Shown here: positions 1 to 7,989 of the stretch, piece by piece
How the letters are laid out: the number at the start of each line of letters is the position of its first letter
Position numbering within the stretch: position 1 is the stretch's first letter
Position numbers and translations under genes: made by a program
Assembly (NCBI GenBank): GCA_031429035.1
Contig: JANOYU010000121.1
Coordinates: 1 to 24,250 of the forward strand
DNA: 24,250 bases
Source: Methylotenera_A sp031429035
GTDB taxonomy: Bacteria; Pseudomonadota; Gammaproteobacteria; Burkholderiales; Methylophilaceae
Direction: 5' to 3'
The notes under the pieces: generated by a model
Told to the model about the DNA's origin: nothing
Databases searched by the model: none
Seen by the model: only the letters and a program-made list of their open reading frames with translations

Positions 1-119
1 AGTTGTTTACCCGCTTTTTTCTTGGCATAGGCAAAGTCGTTAATGCCATCTTCGGCCATCATTTGGGCGGCTTTTTGGGCGATTAATTGCCGAACATGAT
101 CTAGGTTTTCGCGTGACAT
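1..119 (-). CDS. Conserved hypothetical protein, 5' part only
   Basis: An open frame reads from an ATG at 119 towards position 1 and leaves the window, so only about 39 N-terminal residues are visible. The peptide begins MSRENLDHVRQLIAQKAAQ and continues with an acidic then lysine-rich stretch (MAEDGINDFAYAKKKAGK). It resembles the N-terminus of a small proteobacterial family of unknown function with an 'AQ-AA-MAE-G--D---AK-KA' pattern; I recall that family only loosely. There is no signal peptide or membrane segment in the visible part. The next gene upstream on this strand, the PBP1A gene, ends 44 nt away. The start codon sits inside the first copy of a 16-bp tandem repeat. No function is assigned. 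Confidence 0.55.
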   Translation of the reverse strand, partial: MSRENLDHVRQLIAQKAAQMMAEDGINDFAYAKKKAGKQ

Positions 120-148
120 GATTCAAATTTTTCATGATTCAAATTTTT
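117..148. repeat. 16-bp perfect tandem duplication spanning a start codon
   Basis: The unit CATGATTCAAATTTTT occurs at 117-132 and again at 133-148 without mismatch. On the minus strand each copy ends in ATG. The proximal ATG (119) opens the hypothetical gene. The distal ATG (135) is in another frame because the unit is 16 nt, so it would start a different short frame over the same region. This looks like a recent slippage event. Confidence 0.8.
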
Positions 149-163
149 AAAGTGCAACTTAAA

Positions 164-2680
164 TTAAAAACCTGAAGGATTCATGGCGCGAGCAGCGGCA
201 TTGGTGGCATTAGCGCTACTGCTAGGCTTTGTGTTGGCTTGCTGGCTAGGGCGCACATCTGCTTTAACACTTTCGCTTTGTGGCTGTTGCGGTTCTGTTG
301 GTAAATCTGGTGGTTGCGGTTGCAACGGGTTATCCAGCATATTATCGGGTATCGATTGCATCGGAAAATCCTCCGCAGTCGGGTCTTCCATGGGTGGCAG
401 CACCATCTCTATTTCTGGTGGTGGGTTTTCATGGTAAAAATACTCGTATAAACCAGGCTCATCTTCACTTACCATCGCGCCTGTTGCGCCATCTATTTTT
501 AGTTGCATTACGCCATCTGGCGCGTTGTAAGGCACGTCTGGCATGCCACGCAGGGCTACTGCCATGTAGCGTATCCAAATGGGCAGCGCTGCTTTGCCGC
601 CTGTTTCATCTTTGCCGAGGCTACGTGGTTGATCGTAACCTATCCAGCTAACCGCCACTTGTTTGGGGTTATAGCCTGCAAACCAAGCATCTATTTGGTT
701 GTTGGTGGTGCCAGTTTTGCCGGCTAAATCTTGGCGGCCTAGCGATTTTGCTTTAGTAGCGGTGCCACGCAAAACCACATCTCGCATCATGGATGTCATA
801 ATAAAAGCATTACGGCTATCAATCACACGCGGCGCATCTTGATGCGCACGTGGATAGTGTAGCTCCTCAATGATGTTACCGTTGCTATCTGTAATTTTGC
901 TAATAATGTGCGGCGTAACGCGGTAGCCGCCATTGGCAAACACCGCATAGCCATTGGCCATGCTCCACGGTGTGGCATTGCCCGCGCCTAATGCCATGGT
1001 TAAATAAGCAGGGTGATCTTTGCGCGAAAAACCAAATTTTGTAATGTAATCTTGTGCGTAACGCGCGCCAATTTTTTGCAGTAGTCGGATAGACACCATG
1101 TTTTTAGATTTTGTCAGCGCGGTGCGCAATCTAATTGGCCCATCATATTTTTTGTCAAAGTTTTTAGGCTCCCACACTTTATTGCTGCCGTTTTCAGCAG
1201 CAGACATCATAATTGGCGCATCGTTAAAAATACTGGCTGCGGTAACGCCTTTTTCTAAGGCGGCCGAGTAAACAAATGGCTTGAAGCTAGAACCTGGCTG
1301 GCGCCATGCTTGTGTCACGTGATTAAATTTATTCTTTTTGTAATCAAAGCCGCCTACTAAAGCGGTCACTGCACCATCTTCAGGGTTAAGCGCAATTAAG
1401 GCAGATTCTACTTTAGGTAGCTCTACAATATGCCATTGACCATTACTTTTAATTAAACGCACTACAGAACCGACTTTAATTTTGTGATTATTTATATCTT
1501 TATCGGCCAAGTTTTTTTGCAGCAAACTTAAGCCTGCGCCAGTAATCTCTAATTGCTCAGTTTTTTTGGTGAATACATTAACCAGCTTTGGTGAAACACT
1601 GGTGACAATTGCCGGCATAAAACCACCATATTCTTCAATATCGGCCAGCGCCGTTTGCATGCCCTCTTCTAGCGATGTGCCATTGAGCAGACTTAGGTTA
1701 AATTGCTTTTCGGGCTTGCCGTAACCTTGGCGGCGTTGATATTCTAAAATGCCCAATAAAACTGCGTTGTTGGCCGCCTCTTGGTTGGCTTTTTTAATGG
1801 TGGTGTACACTTTTAAGCCGCTGCTATAAATGGCGTCTTGATAGCGCTCGTACAACATTTGGCGCACAATTTCTGCCACATAATCGGCATCTAAATCTTT
1901 GGATAATTTAGACGATTTATATTTCATGGGCTGCTTCATTGCTGCGTTAAATTTTGTTTCGTCAATAAAGCCATAACGCTGCATGTCGCGCAGCACTTCG
2001 TGTTGCCTTTGAATAGCGCGCTTGGGGTTAATATAAGGGTTGTAGCCAGTAGGTGCCTTGGGTAAGCCCGCTAGCAGCGCCGATTCAGCCAATGTGAGTT
2101 TGCTAAGCGATTTGCCAAAATAGACTTGTGAGGCCGCTGCAAAACCATAAGAACGCTGACCTAGATAAATTTGATTTAAATATAGCTCTAAAATTTGGTC
2201 TTTGCTAAGCGCTTTTTCAATTTTTAAGGCCAGCAAAGCCTCTTTAATTTTTGTGACAATCGTGCGCCTACCACCAGGTATGGTAAAGAAATTTTTGGCC
2301 ACTTGCATGGTAATGGTGCTGGCGCCTTCATGACTGACACCAGTAATGTTATTTTTTATAGCGCGCAAAACGCCTTTGGTATCAATGCCGCCGTGCTGAT
2401 AAAAACGTCGGTCTTCAATTGCTAAAACGGCATCTTTTAAATCTTTTGGTACTTTATTAATGCTAACAAATGCACGTCGCTCCTCGCCAAACTCACTTAT
2501 CAATGCACCATCGGCCGAGTAAACTCGTAACGGTAATTTGGGCTGATAGTTGGTTAACGCCTCAAGCGAAGGCAAGCTTGGGTATATAAGCGTAACCGCT
2601 AATGCGGCCAGCGCTGTCACGGTGAAGCTGGCAACCAACACAAACAACAACAAAAAATGCCACCACTTTTTTGGGGTCAT
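164..2680 (-). CDS. mrcA: Penicillin-binding protein 1A (bifunctional transglycosylase/transpeptidase)
   Basis: Class A PBP that polymerises lipid II into glycan strands (GT51 domain) and cross-links the peptides (transpeptidase domain) on the outer face of the inner membrane; also called ponA. About 838 aa from the ATG at 2680, a usual PBP1A length. One N-terminal membrane anchor (WHFLLLFVLVASFTVTALAA) is followed by the GT51 motifs EDRRFYQHGG (catalytic Glu near residue 89) and GASTITMQVAKNFF. The transpeptidase domain has GSSFK (nucleophile Ser near 464), SKN (about 525) and KTGTTN (about 655). The C-terminal tail is rich in Pro and Gln. A TTG at 2704 would add 8 residues, but the ATG at 2680 directly precedes the basic MTPKKWW segment and is preferred. 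It is divergent from pilM, the common arrangement in beta- and gammaproteobacteria. Confidence 0.96.
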   Translation of the reverse strand: MTPKKWWHFLLLFVLVASFTVTALAALAVTLIYPSLPSLEALTNYQPKLPLRVYSADGALISEFGEERRAFVSINKVPKDLKDAVLAIEDRRFYQHGGIDTKGVLRAIKNNITGVSHEGASTITMQVAKNFFTIPGGRRTIVTKIKEALLALKIEKALSKDQILELYLNQIYLGQRSYGFAAASQVYFGKSLSKLTLAESALLAGLPKAPTGYNPYINPKRAIQRQHEVLRDMQRYGFIDETKFNAAMKQPMKYKSSKLSKDLDADYVAEIVRQMLYERYQDAIYSSGLKVYTTIKKANQEAANNAVLLGILEYQRRQGYGKPEKQFNLSLLNGTSLEEGMQTALADIEEYGGFMPAIVTSVSPKLVNVFTKKTEQLEITGAGLSLLQKNLADKDINNHKIKVGSVVRLIKSNGQWHIVELPKVESALIALNPEDGAVTALVGGFDYKKNKFNHVTQAWRQPGSSFKPFVYSAALEKGVTAASIFNDAPIMMSAAENGSNKVWEPKNFDKKYDGPIRLRTALTKSKNMVSIRLLQKIGARYAQDYITKFGFSRKDHPAYLTMALGAGNATPWSMANGYAVFANGGYRVTPHIISKITDSNGNIIEELHYPRAHQDAPRVIDSRNAFIMTSMMRDVVLRGTATKAKSLGRQDLAGKTGTTNNQIDAWFAGYNPKQVAVSWIGYDQPRSLGKDETGGKAALPIWIRYMAVALRGMPDVPYNAPDGVMQLKIDGATGAMVSEDEPGLYEYFYHENPPPEIEMVLPPMEDPTAEDFPMQSIPDNMLDNPLQPQPPDLPTEPQQPQSESVKADVRPSQQANTKPSSSANATNAAARAMNPSGF

Positions 2681-2730
2681 AAAAGACACTTTAACATTAA
2701 ACAAATCATTACAAACTATAGTAGTTTAAC

Positions 2731-2758
2731 AGTATATAAGCTAATGCCAATTAACCAA
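2731..2758 (-). promoter_or_regulatory. Putative sigma-70 promoter of the PBP1A gene
   Basis: Read on the minus strand, TTGGTT (2758-2753) and TATACT (2736-2731) are separated by 16 nt. This predicts a transcription start near 2724, about 44 nt upstream of the ATG at 2680. It is a sequence match only. Confidence 0.4.
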
Positions 2759-2852
2759 AACCCCGTATAAGTTTTTGAATATATAGAATGTGTTAAAAAA
2801 GCGACATCTGTTGTAAATATGCATGAAGTGGGCTTCTAAAATAATAATTCGC

Positions 2853-2881
2853 TTTACAGGCTGTAAACTTGTTGCTAGGAT
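2853..2881 (+). promoter_or_regulatory. Putative pilM operon promoter overlapping a 15-nt palindrome
   Basis: TTTACA (2853-2858) and TAGGAT (2876-2881) are separated by 17 nt and resemble -35 and -10 boxes (5/6 and 4/6 matches to consensus). The -35 box forms the left arm of a perfect inverted repeat, TTTACAG-G-CTGTAAA (2853-2867). That is a plausible operator position for control of the pilus operon. The binding protein cannot be named from the sequence. Confidence 0.4.
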
Positions 2882-2938
2882 TTAATGTAAATTATCGCTA
2901 TTGTGCGTAACTAACGAATATTGAAAGAGAATTTTAAT

Positions 2939-4009
2939 TTGAAATTCGATTTTTTTAATGACAGTACCCCCCCATTAATTGGGGTAGACATCAGCACCTC
3001 GGCCGTGAAAATGGTCGAGCTTTCTGCTGCTGGTAAAGGCAGTTATCGCCTTGAGGGCTACTCTATTGCTGCGATTCCAAAAGAGGCCATCACCGATGGC
3101 AATATTGTTGGTTTAGAGCAGGTATCAGATGCGGTAAAACTGGCTTGGAAGTTACTGGCTTCACGCGAAAAGCGTGCCGCGTTAGCTTTGCCATCTTCTG
3201 CAGTAATTACCAAAAAAGTACTCATGTCGGCTGATATGCGTGAATCTGACATGGAAGCGCAAGTAGAAGCTGAGGCGAATCAATACATTCCTTTTCCGCT
3301 GGAAGAGGTGAATATTGATTTTCAAATTATTGGCCCTGCGCCTAGTAGTCCAGATGAAGTAGAGGTGTTGATAGCGGCTGCCAGAAAAGAAAAGATTGAA
3401 GACCGTGTAGCTGCAGCCGAAGATGCGGGCCTAAAAGTAACGGTAATGGATGTAGATACCTATGCAACTGAGGCGGCTTACAGCCTAGTTGCTAGCCAAT
3501 TGCCAGGCGCAGGTAAAGACCAAACGGTAATGATTGTGGATATTGGTGCGGTAATGATGCACATTAATGTGTTGCACGATAACAAATCGATTTATGTGCG
3601 CGAGCAGGCTTTTGGTGGCGCACAACTAACGCAAGAAATTCAACGCCGTTTTGGCTTATCGGTAGAAGAAGCCGAAATTGCTAAACGTAAAGGCGGCTTA
3701 CCAGATAGTTATGAAAACGAAGTATTGCAACCTTTTATGCAGTCTTTATCAACTGAAGTGGCACGCGCATTACAATTTTTTACTAGTTCAACGCAATATA
3801 ACCGCGTAGATCACATCGTGTTAGCAGGTGGCTGTGCGGCGATTCCGGCGGTCGATGTGATGGTACAAGATAGAACACAAGTTAATACGATAGTAGCCAA
3901 CCCGTTTCAGGGTATGTCGGTTGGTGGCAGAGTTAAACAGCAACAAGCTGCCCTAGACGCCCCAGCGCTTATTATTGCCTGTGGTTTAGCTATGCGCGGG
4001 GTAGATTAA
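2939..4009 (+). CDS. pilM: Type IV pilus assembly protein PilM
   Basis: Cytoplasmic actin-like ATPase-fold protein that binds the N-terminal tail of PilN and anchors the inner-membrane alignment complex. Visible motifs are the phosphate-1 segment PLIGVDISTSAVKMVEL near the N-terminus, phosphate-2 VMIVDIGAVMMHINVL, and the adenosine motif IVLAGGCAAIPAVD near the C-terminus. About 356 aa, normal for PilM. There is no ATG at the start. A TTG at 2939 is chosen because AAAGAGA (2924-2930) lies 8 nt upstream as a ribosome-binding site; a TTG at 2921 in the same frame would add 6 residues but has no visible site. First gene of pilMNOPQ, with a single nucleotide before the pilN ATG. Confidence 0.95.
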   Translation: MKFDFFNDSTPPLIGVDISTSAVKMVELSAAGKGSYRLEGYSIAAIPKEAITDGNIVGLEQVSDAVKLAWKLLASREKRAALALPSSAVITKKVLMSADMRESDMEAQVEAEANQYIPFPLEEVNIDFQIIGPAPSSPDEVEVLIAAARKEKIEDRVAAAEDAGLKVTVMDVDTYATEAAYSLVASQLPGAGKDQTVMIVDIGAVMMHINVLHDNKSIYVREQAFGGAQLTQEIQRRFGLSVEEAEIAKRKGGLPDSYENEVLQPFMQSLSTEVARALQFFTSSTQYNRVDHIVLAGGCAAIPAVDVMVQDRTQVNTIVANPFQGMSVGGRVKQQQAALDAPALIIACGLAMRGVD

Positions 4010-4010
4010 T

Positions 4011-4595
4011 ATGATGCGGATTAACTTATTACCTCATCGCCAAATAAAACGTGCCGAAAAGCAGCGTGAATTTGGTTTAATGGCGCTGATGGCAGCTGGT
4101 GCTGCCTGTGCAGTAGTGTTTTTAGGTTGGCAATTTTTGGGCTCGCAACGCGATGCTCAGGTTGAAAGAAACACTCGTTTAGAAACAGCTATTAGTGCGT
4201 TAGATAAAGAAATTTCTGACATTAAAGATTTAAAAGATCAAATTAATAATGTGCTTGAGCGCAAACAAATTGTTGAAAACTTGCAAACTAACCGTAGCCA
4301 ATCGGTAGTGATTTTAGATGAGCTCACCCGCCAGTTGCCTGAAGGTTTATATTTAAGAAGCATTAAGCAAGCAGGTAATTTAATTACCATAGAAGGCGTG
4401 GCAGATACCAATGCGCGGGTGGCTACATTAGTGCGTAATTTAAGCGTGTCTAATTGGATGGAATCACCTAATTTGGTCGAGATTAAATCGCTAACAGTGA
4501 ATAATATTAAGCAAAATGAATTTACCATGAACGTCAGCTTAAAAGTTCAAACAGCAGAAGTAGCGCCCGACAAGAGTAAAGCAGGGGCCAAATAA
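4011..4595 (+). CDS. pilN: Type IV pilus assembly protein PilN
   Basis: Bitopic inner-membrane protein of the PilMNOP alignment complex. The N-terminus MMRINLLPHRQ contains the conserved INLLP tail that docks into PilM. It is followed by a membrane segment at about residues 24-43 (GLMALMAAGAACAVVFLGW) and a periplasmic coiled coil rich in Glu, Lys and Gln with a small ferredoxin-like domain. 194 aa, typical length. The ATG at 4014 (MRINLLPHR) is an equally good start. The stop shares one base with the pilO ATG (TAATG), indicating translational coupling. Confidence 0.94.
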   Translation: MMRINLLPHRQIKRAEKQREFGLMALMAAGAACAVVFLGWQFLGSQRDAQVERNTRLETAISALDKEISDIKDLKDQINNVLERKQIVENLQTNRSQSVVILDELTRQLPEGLYLRSIKQAGNLITIEGVADTNARVATLVRNLSVSNWMESPNLVEIKSLTVNNIKQNEFTMNVSLKVQTAEVAPDKSKAGAK

Positions 4596-5230
4596 TGAAA
4601 TTAGATGATTTTAATAATATAGATTTTAAAAATGCTGGCAGCCTACCAATGCCAGTTAAGTTGGTGTTGCTAAGCATTGTCGCGCTTATTTTAATTGGCT
4701 TAGGTTACTGGTTTTTGTGGAATCCTCAGTTAGAAGAGCTTGACCAGGCTAAATCTAAAGAGCAAGAATTACGTCAAACGTTTTTGGCTAAAAAAGCGCA
4801 GGCGGTAAAAGTAGACGCTTATAAACAGCAAATGATTGATATTGAAAAAACATTTGGTGCATTATTAAAGCAGTTACCCGATAAATCGCAGATGGATGGT
4901 TTATTGACTGATATTAACCAAGCTGGCCTTGGGCGTGGTTTAGAGTTTGATTTATTTAAACCGGGTCAAGAAACTGTGGCAGATTTTTATGCTGAGATGC
5001 CGATACAAATTAAAATTAAAGGCAATTATCACGACATAGGCGCATTTGCTACTGATATCTCTAAGTTATCGCGCATTGTGACTTTGAATGATTTATCGAT
5101 TGCACCTTTAGTTAAAGATACCAAAGATAGTGTGCTGACCTTGGAAGCAGTAGCAAAAACCTATCGTTATTTAGATACCTCTGAAATTGCGGCTAAAAGA
5201 GCAGCTGAAATGAAGGCTAAGCAAAAATGA
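4595..5230 (+). CDS. pilO: Type IV pilus assembly protein PilO
   Basis: Inner-membrane partner of PilN; the PilN/PilO heterodimer links the cytoplasmic PilM ring to PilP and the secretin. 211 aa, with a short cytoplasmic N-terminus, one membrane helix at about residues 22-42 (VKLVLLSIVALILIGLGYWF), a coiled coil (EELDQAKSKEQELRQTF), then a periplasmic domain containing the family-typical 'LLTDINQAGLGRGLEFDLF' and 'GNYHDIGAFATDISKL' segments. Overlaps pilN by 1 nt and pilP by 4 nt (ATGA). Confidence 0.94.
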   Translation: MKLDDFNNIDFKNAGSLPMPVKLVLLSIVALILIGLGYWFLWNPQLEELDQAKSKEQELRQTFLAKKAQAVKVDAYKQQMIDIEKTFGALLKQLPDKSQMDGLLTDINQAGLGRGLEFDLFKPGQETVADFYAEMPIQIKIKGNYHDIGAFATDISKLSRIVTLNDLSIAPLVKDTKDSVLTLEAVAKTYRYLDTSEIAAKRAAEMKAKQK

Positions 5231-5757
5231 TCAGTACAATAGTAAATCACTTTAATGTTAGGGTGTTGATTTTAGCAAGTTTTGTAGTGCTGTTAGTGGC
5301 CTGTAGCGGCGGCGAAGGCGATGATTTAGATAAATTTATGGCAAGCGCATCTACTGACATGGGCAAAGGCGTAGAACCGTTACCCGAGGTGTTACCTTAC
5401 TCGCCATTGCAATACAATGCAGATGGCACATTGTCGGACCCATTTAAAGCGCGTAAAGCGCTCAGCAAAGCCGGTGCATTGCAGCCCAATACTAATCGCC
5501 CAAAAGAAGCCTTAGAATCTTTTCCGCTTGAAAGTTTGAAGTATGTGGGCTCGCTTAGCAAAAACAAATCTACCTTTGCGCTGATTAAAACACCCGATAA
5601 CACTATCCAACAAGTTAAAACGGGCAATTATGTGGGGCCAAACTTTGGTTTAGTCACACAAATTAACGAGAGCGATATTGTGGTAAAAGAAATTGTCCAA
5701 GACGACCTGACAGGCGATTGGGTAGAACGTAACGCAAGTATTAATCTGCAAGAATAA
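5227..5757 (+). CDS. pilP: Type IV pilus assembly lipoprotein PilP
   Basis: Inner-membrane lipoprotein that bridges PilNO and the N-terminal domains of the PilQ secretin. The hydrophobic N-terminus ends in the lipobox LVAC with the acylated Cys at residue 26, followed by SGGEGDD. The rest is a disordered linker and a compact beta domain (SLKYVGSLSKNKSTFALIK, then GNYVGPNFGLVTQI), matching the PilP C-domain. 176 aa, normal. The ATG overlaps the pilO stop (ATGA). The TAA stop shares its last base with the first annotated pilQ ATG. Confidence 0.94.
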   Translation: MISTIVNHFNVRVLILASFVVLLVACSGGEGDDLDKFMASASTDMGKGVEPLPEVLPYSPLQYNADGTLSDPFKARKALSKAGALQPNTNRPKEALESFPLESLKYVGSLSKNKSTFALIKTPDNTIQQVKTGNYVGPNFGLVTQINESDIVVKEIVQDDLTGDWVERNASINLQE

Positions 5758-5804
5758 TGACTGGAATGAATATGACTGGAATGAACATGGCAAGAATAAT
5801 GACT
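5748..5804 (+). repeat. Duplication at the pilP/pilQ junction adding 14 codons to pilQ
   Basis: The 15-mer GCAAGAATAATGACT is present at 5748-5762, where it holds the pilP stop and pilQ ATG, and again at 5790-5804, offset by exactly 42 nt (14 codons). Between them lie two copies of a 15-bp unit, ATGACTGGAATGAA(T/C), at 5757-5771 and 5772-5786. The result is the N-terminal peptide MTGMNMTGMNMARI before what looks like the ancestral start MTKLFALLL at 5799. Confidence 0.75.
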
Positions 5805-7919
5805 AAACTTTTTGCACTGCTGCTAATAATAAGCACGGGCTTGGTTAGCAATGCTTTTGCAGCAGAAGAAACTCAATTTGCAAATAATATTGAAAATATT
5901 GATTTCTCAGCACTTTCTGGTGGTCGCGTCAGTATACGTGTTAAGTTAAAACAGGCTCTCGCTAATCCACCTGCAGGTTTTACATTAAACAACCCAGCTA
6001 GAATTGCTTTAGATTTTCCTAATGTTGGTAACGCGCTAACTAAAAGCAATATTCCTAGCGAACAAGGTGCGCTAAAAAGTATTTCATTGGCACAAGCTAA
6101 AGACCGTACTCGCATGGTGCTAAATTTAACGCGTAATGTTGGTTACAACACTATTTTAAGCGGTAAAGACGTGATTATTACCTTGCAAGGCAATGAGGCT
6201 GCTACCGCCAATACGCCTACGGAAACCCGTTTTGCAGAATCGCGCGCGGTTAATAATCAAGAACATGCAATTTCTAATGTAGATTTTGCACGAGGAAAAA
6301 ATGGTGAAGGCCGCATTATTGTCGATTTATCTGATCCGAACACAGGCATTAACATCAAACAAAAAGGCAAATTAATTACAGTAGATTTTATTAATACGGA
6401 TGTGCCTGCAGAGCTGCAACGCCGTTTAAATGTGATTAATTTTAATACACCAGTATTGTATGTAGACACTATGAAGCAAGGTAAAAATGGCCGCATGGTG
6501 ATTGAGCCTAAAGGCAATTGGGAGCAATCAGCTTACCAAGCGGACAACAAATTTATTATTGATGTGCGCCAAGTGGTTGAAGACCCTAATAAACTGGTTA
6601 AAGGCAATAAACCTGGTTTTTCTGGTGAAAAATTATCGCTTAACTTTCAAAATATTGAGGTAAGGTCTGTGTTGCAAGTGATTGCAGATTTTACAGGCTT
6701 AAATATTATCACTAGTGATACTGTGACTGGCAACTTAACATTACGCTTAAAAGATGTGCCATGGGATCAAGCCATGGAAATAATCATGCAAAACAAAGGG
6801 TTAACCATGCGTAAATCTGGCAACGTGATTATGGTAGCGCCTGCAGAAGAAGTCACTGCAAAAGAAAAGGCGCAGTTAGAGGCTATTAACGCAATTGAAG
6901 ATTTAGAGCCGCTACGTACAGAGGTGTTTGTGTTGCGTTACCAAAAAGCCGAGGCTTTTAAAAATATATTAACTGGCTCAGGCACCTCAGGCGGGACCGG
7001 AGGTTCTACCGGGGGCGCAAATAAAAGCATTTTGTCTAAACGTGGTAGTGCGGTAATGGATCCACGTACAAATACTTTGTTTATTCAAGATACCGCAAAG
7101 AAATTGGCTGAAATTCAAGAAATTATTAACAAAACGGATGTAGCAGTCAAGCAGGTGATGATTGAATCACGTCTAGTGATAGCTGATGATAAATTTGCTA
7201 AAAGTTTGGGTGCAAGGTTTGGTGTTCAAAGTGCAACTACACCTGGAAACAATAGCTTGAGCATAGGTGGAACACTTAATAATACAGGCGCCGCCACTGG
7301 CTCAACAACTTCTGCAACAGCTAATACTGGAGGCTTGAACTCTAATTTACCAGTAACTGGATCATTTGGTAACTTTGCTGTAAGTTTGTTTAGATTACCT
7401 GCAGGATTGTTGCTGAACCTTGAGCTTTCAGCTTTAGAATCTGATAAGCGTGGTAAAGTAGTTTCTAGCCCACGTGTTACCACTGCTAACCAGCAAAAAG
7501 CGCGTATTGCGCAGGGTGTTGAGATACCATATGCACAAGATTCTGCAAGTGGGGGTACAAGTATTGCATTTAAAAAGGCTGAGCTTAGTCTTGAAGTGAC
7601 ACCACAAATAACGCCAGATGATAAGATCATCATGGATTTAGAAGTTAGAAAAGACAGTCAAGGTGCAAATACAACAGCTGGGCCAGCCATTAATACACAA
7701 AACGTTTTAACGCAGGTGCTTGTTGCGAACGGCGAAACAGCGGTACTAGGAGGTATTTATGAGCAGCAAGAGCGTAATGACGTGGATAAAGTACCATTTT
7801 TTGGCGATTTGCCAATTATTGGTAATGTATTCAAGCGCAGAACTAAGCAAGATGATAGGACAGAATTACTTATCTTCGTTACTCCAAAAATTATGGATGA
7901 AAGTATGGGATTACGTTAA
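5757..7919 (+). CDS. pilQ: Type IV pilus secretin PilQ
   Basis: Outer-membrane secretin ring through which the type IV pilus exits. From the first ATG it is 720 aa. A signal peptide core (TKLFALLLIISTGLVSNAFA) cleaves near residue 36. Two AMIN peptidoglycan-binding domains lie at about 46-143 and 168-270. A secretin short N-terminal domain (about 293-355, LSLNFQNIEVRSVLQVIADF) follows, then an N-domain at about 388-460 with a Gly/Ser-rich loop (GSGTSGGTGGSTGG), and the secretin barrel at about 463-715 (VVSSPRVTTANQQKARI, VPFFGDLPIIGNVFK, ELLIFVTPKI). The first 14 residues are a repeat-derived extension, so translation may really begin at 5799. The operon ends here at a strong hairpin. Confidence 0.96.
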   Translation: MTGMNMTGMNMARIMTKLFALLLIISTGLVSNAFAAEETQFANNIENIDFSALSGGRVSIRVKLKQALANPPAGFTLNNPARIALDFPNVGNALTKSNIPSEQGALKSISLAQAKDRTRMVLNLTRNVGYNTILSGKDVIITLQGNEAATANTPTETRFAESRAVNNQEHAISNVDFARGKNGEGRIIVDLSDPNTGINIKQKGKLITVDFINTDVPAELQRRLNVINFNTPVLYVDTMKQGKNGRMVIEPKGNWEQSAYQADNKFIIDVRQVVEDPNKLVKGNKPGFSGEKLSLNFQNIEVRSVLQVIADFTGLNIITSDTVTGNLTLRLKDVPWDQAMEIIMQNKGLTMRKSGNVIMVAPAEEVTAKEKAQLEAINAIEDLEPLRTEVFVLRYQKAEAFKNILTGSGTSGGTGGSTGGANKSILSKRGSAVMDPRTNTLFIQDTAKKLAEIQEIINKTDVAVKQVMIESRLVIADDKFAKSLGARFGVQSATTPGNNSLSIGGTLNNTGAATGSTTSATANTGGLNSNLPVTGSFGNFAVSLFRLPAGLLLNLELSALESDKRGKVVSSPRVTTANQQKARIAQGVEIPYAQDSASGGTSIAFKKAELSLEVTPQITPDDKIIMDLEVRKDSQGANTTAGPAINTQNVLTQVLVANGETAVLGGIYEQQERNDVDKVPFFGDLPIIGNVFKRRTKQDDRTELLIFVTPKIMDESMGLR

Positions 7920-7951
7920 GCAATACCTGACAGAAACATCAGATTGCCTTA

Positions 7952-7989
7952 AAATGCCTATCATTACGTGATGGGCATTTTTTTATTTT
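7952..7989 (+). terminator. Rho-independent terminator after pilQ
   Basis: Stem AAATGCCTATCA (7952-7963) pairs with TGATGGGCATTT (7969-7980) around the loop TTACG, with one G-T wobble, followed by a T-rich run to 7989. The run overlaps the TTG chosen as the aroK start at 7988. Confidence 0.85.

Noticed and set aside
2681..2704. Upstream TTG start for PBP1A
   Set aside because: It has no better ribosome-binding site and would add eight residues before the usual basic N-terminus.
7226..7633. 135-aa open frame opposite pilQ
   Set aside because: It lies wholly inside the secretin domain of pilQ, has no ribosome-binding site or recognisable motif, and is a shadow frame.
7759..7971. 70-aa open frame overlapping the end of pilQ
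   Set aside because: It is another frame of the conserved secretin C-terminus and runs through the terminator stem.
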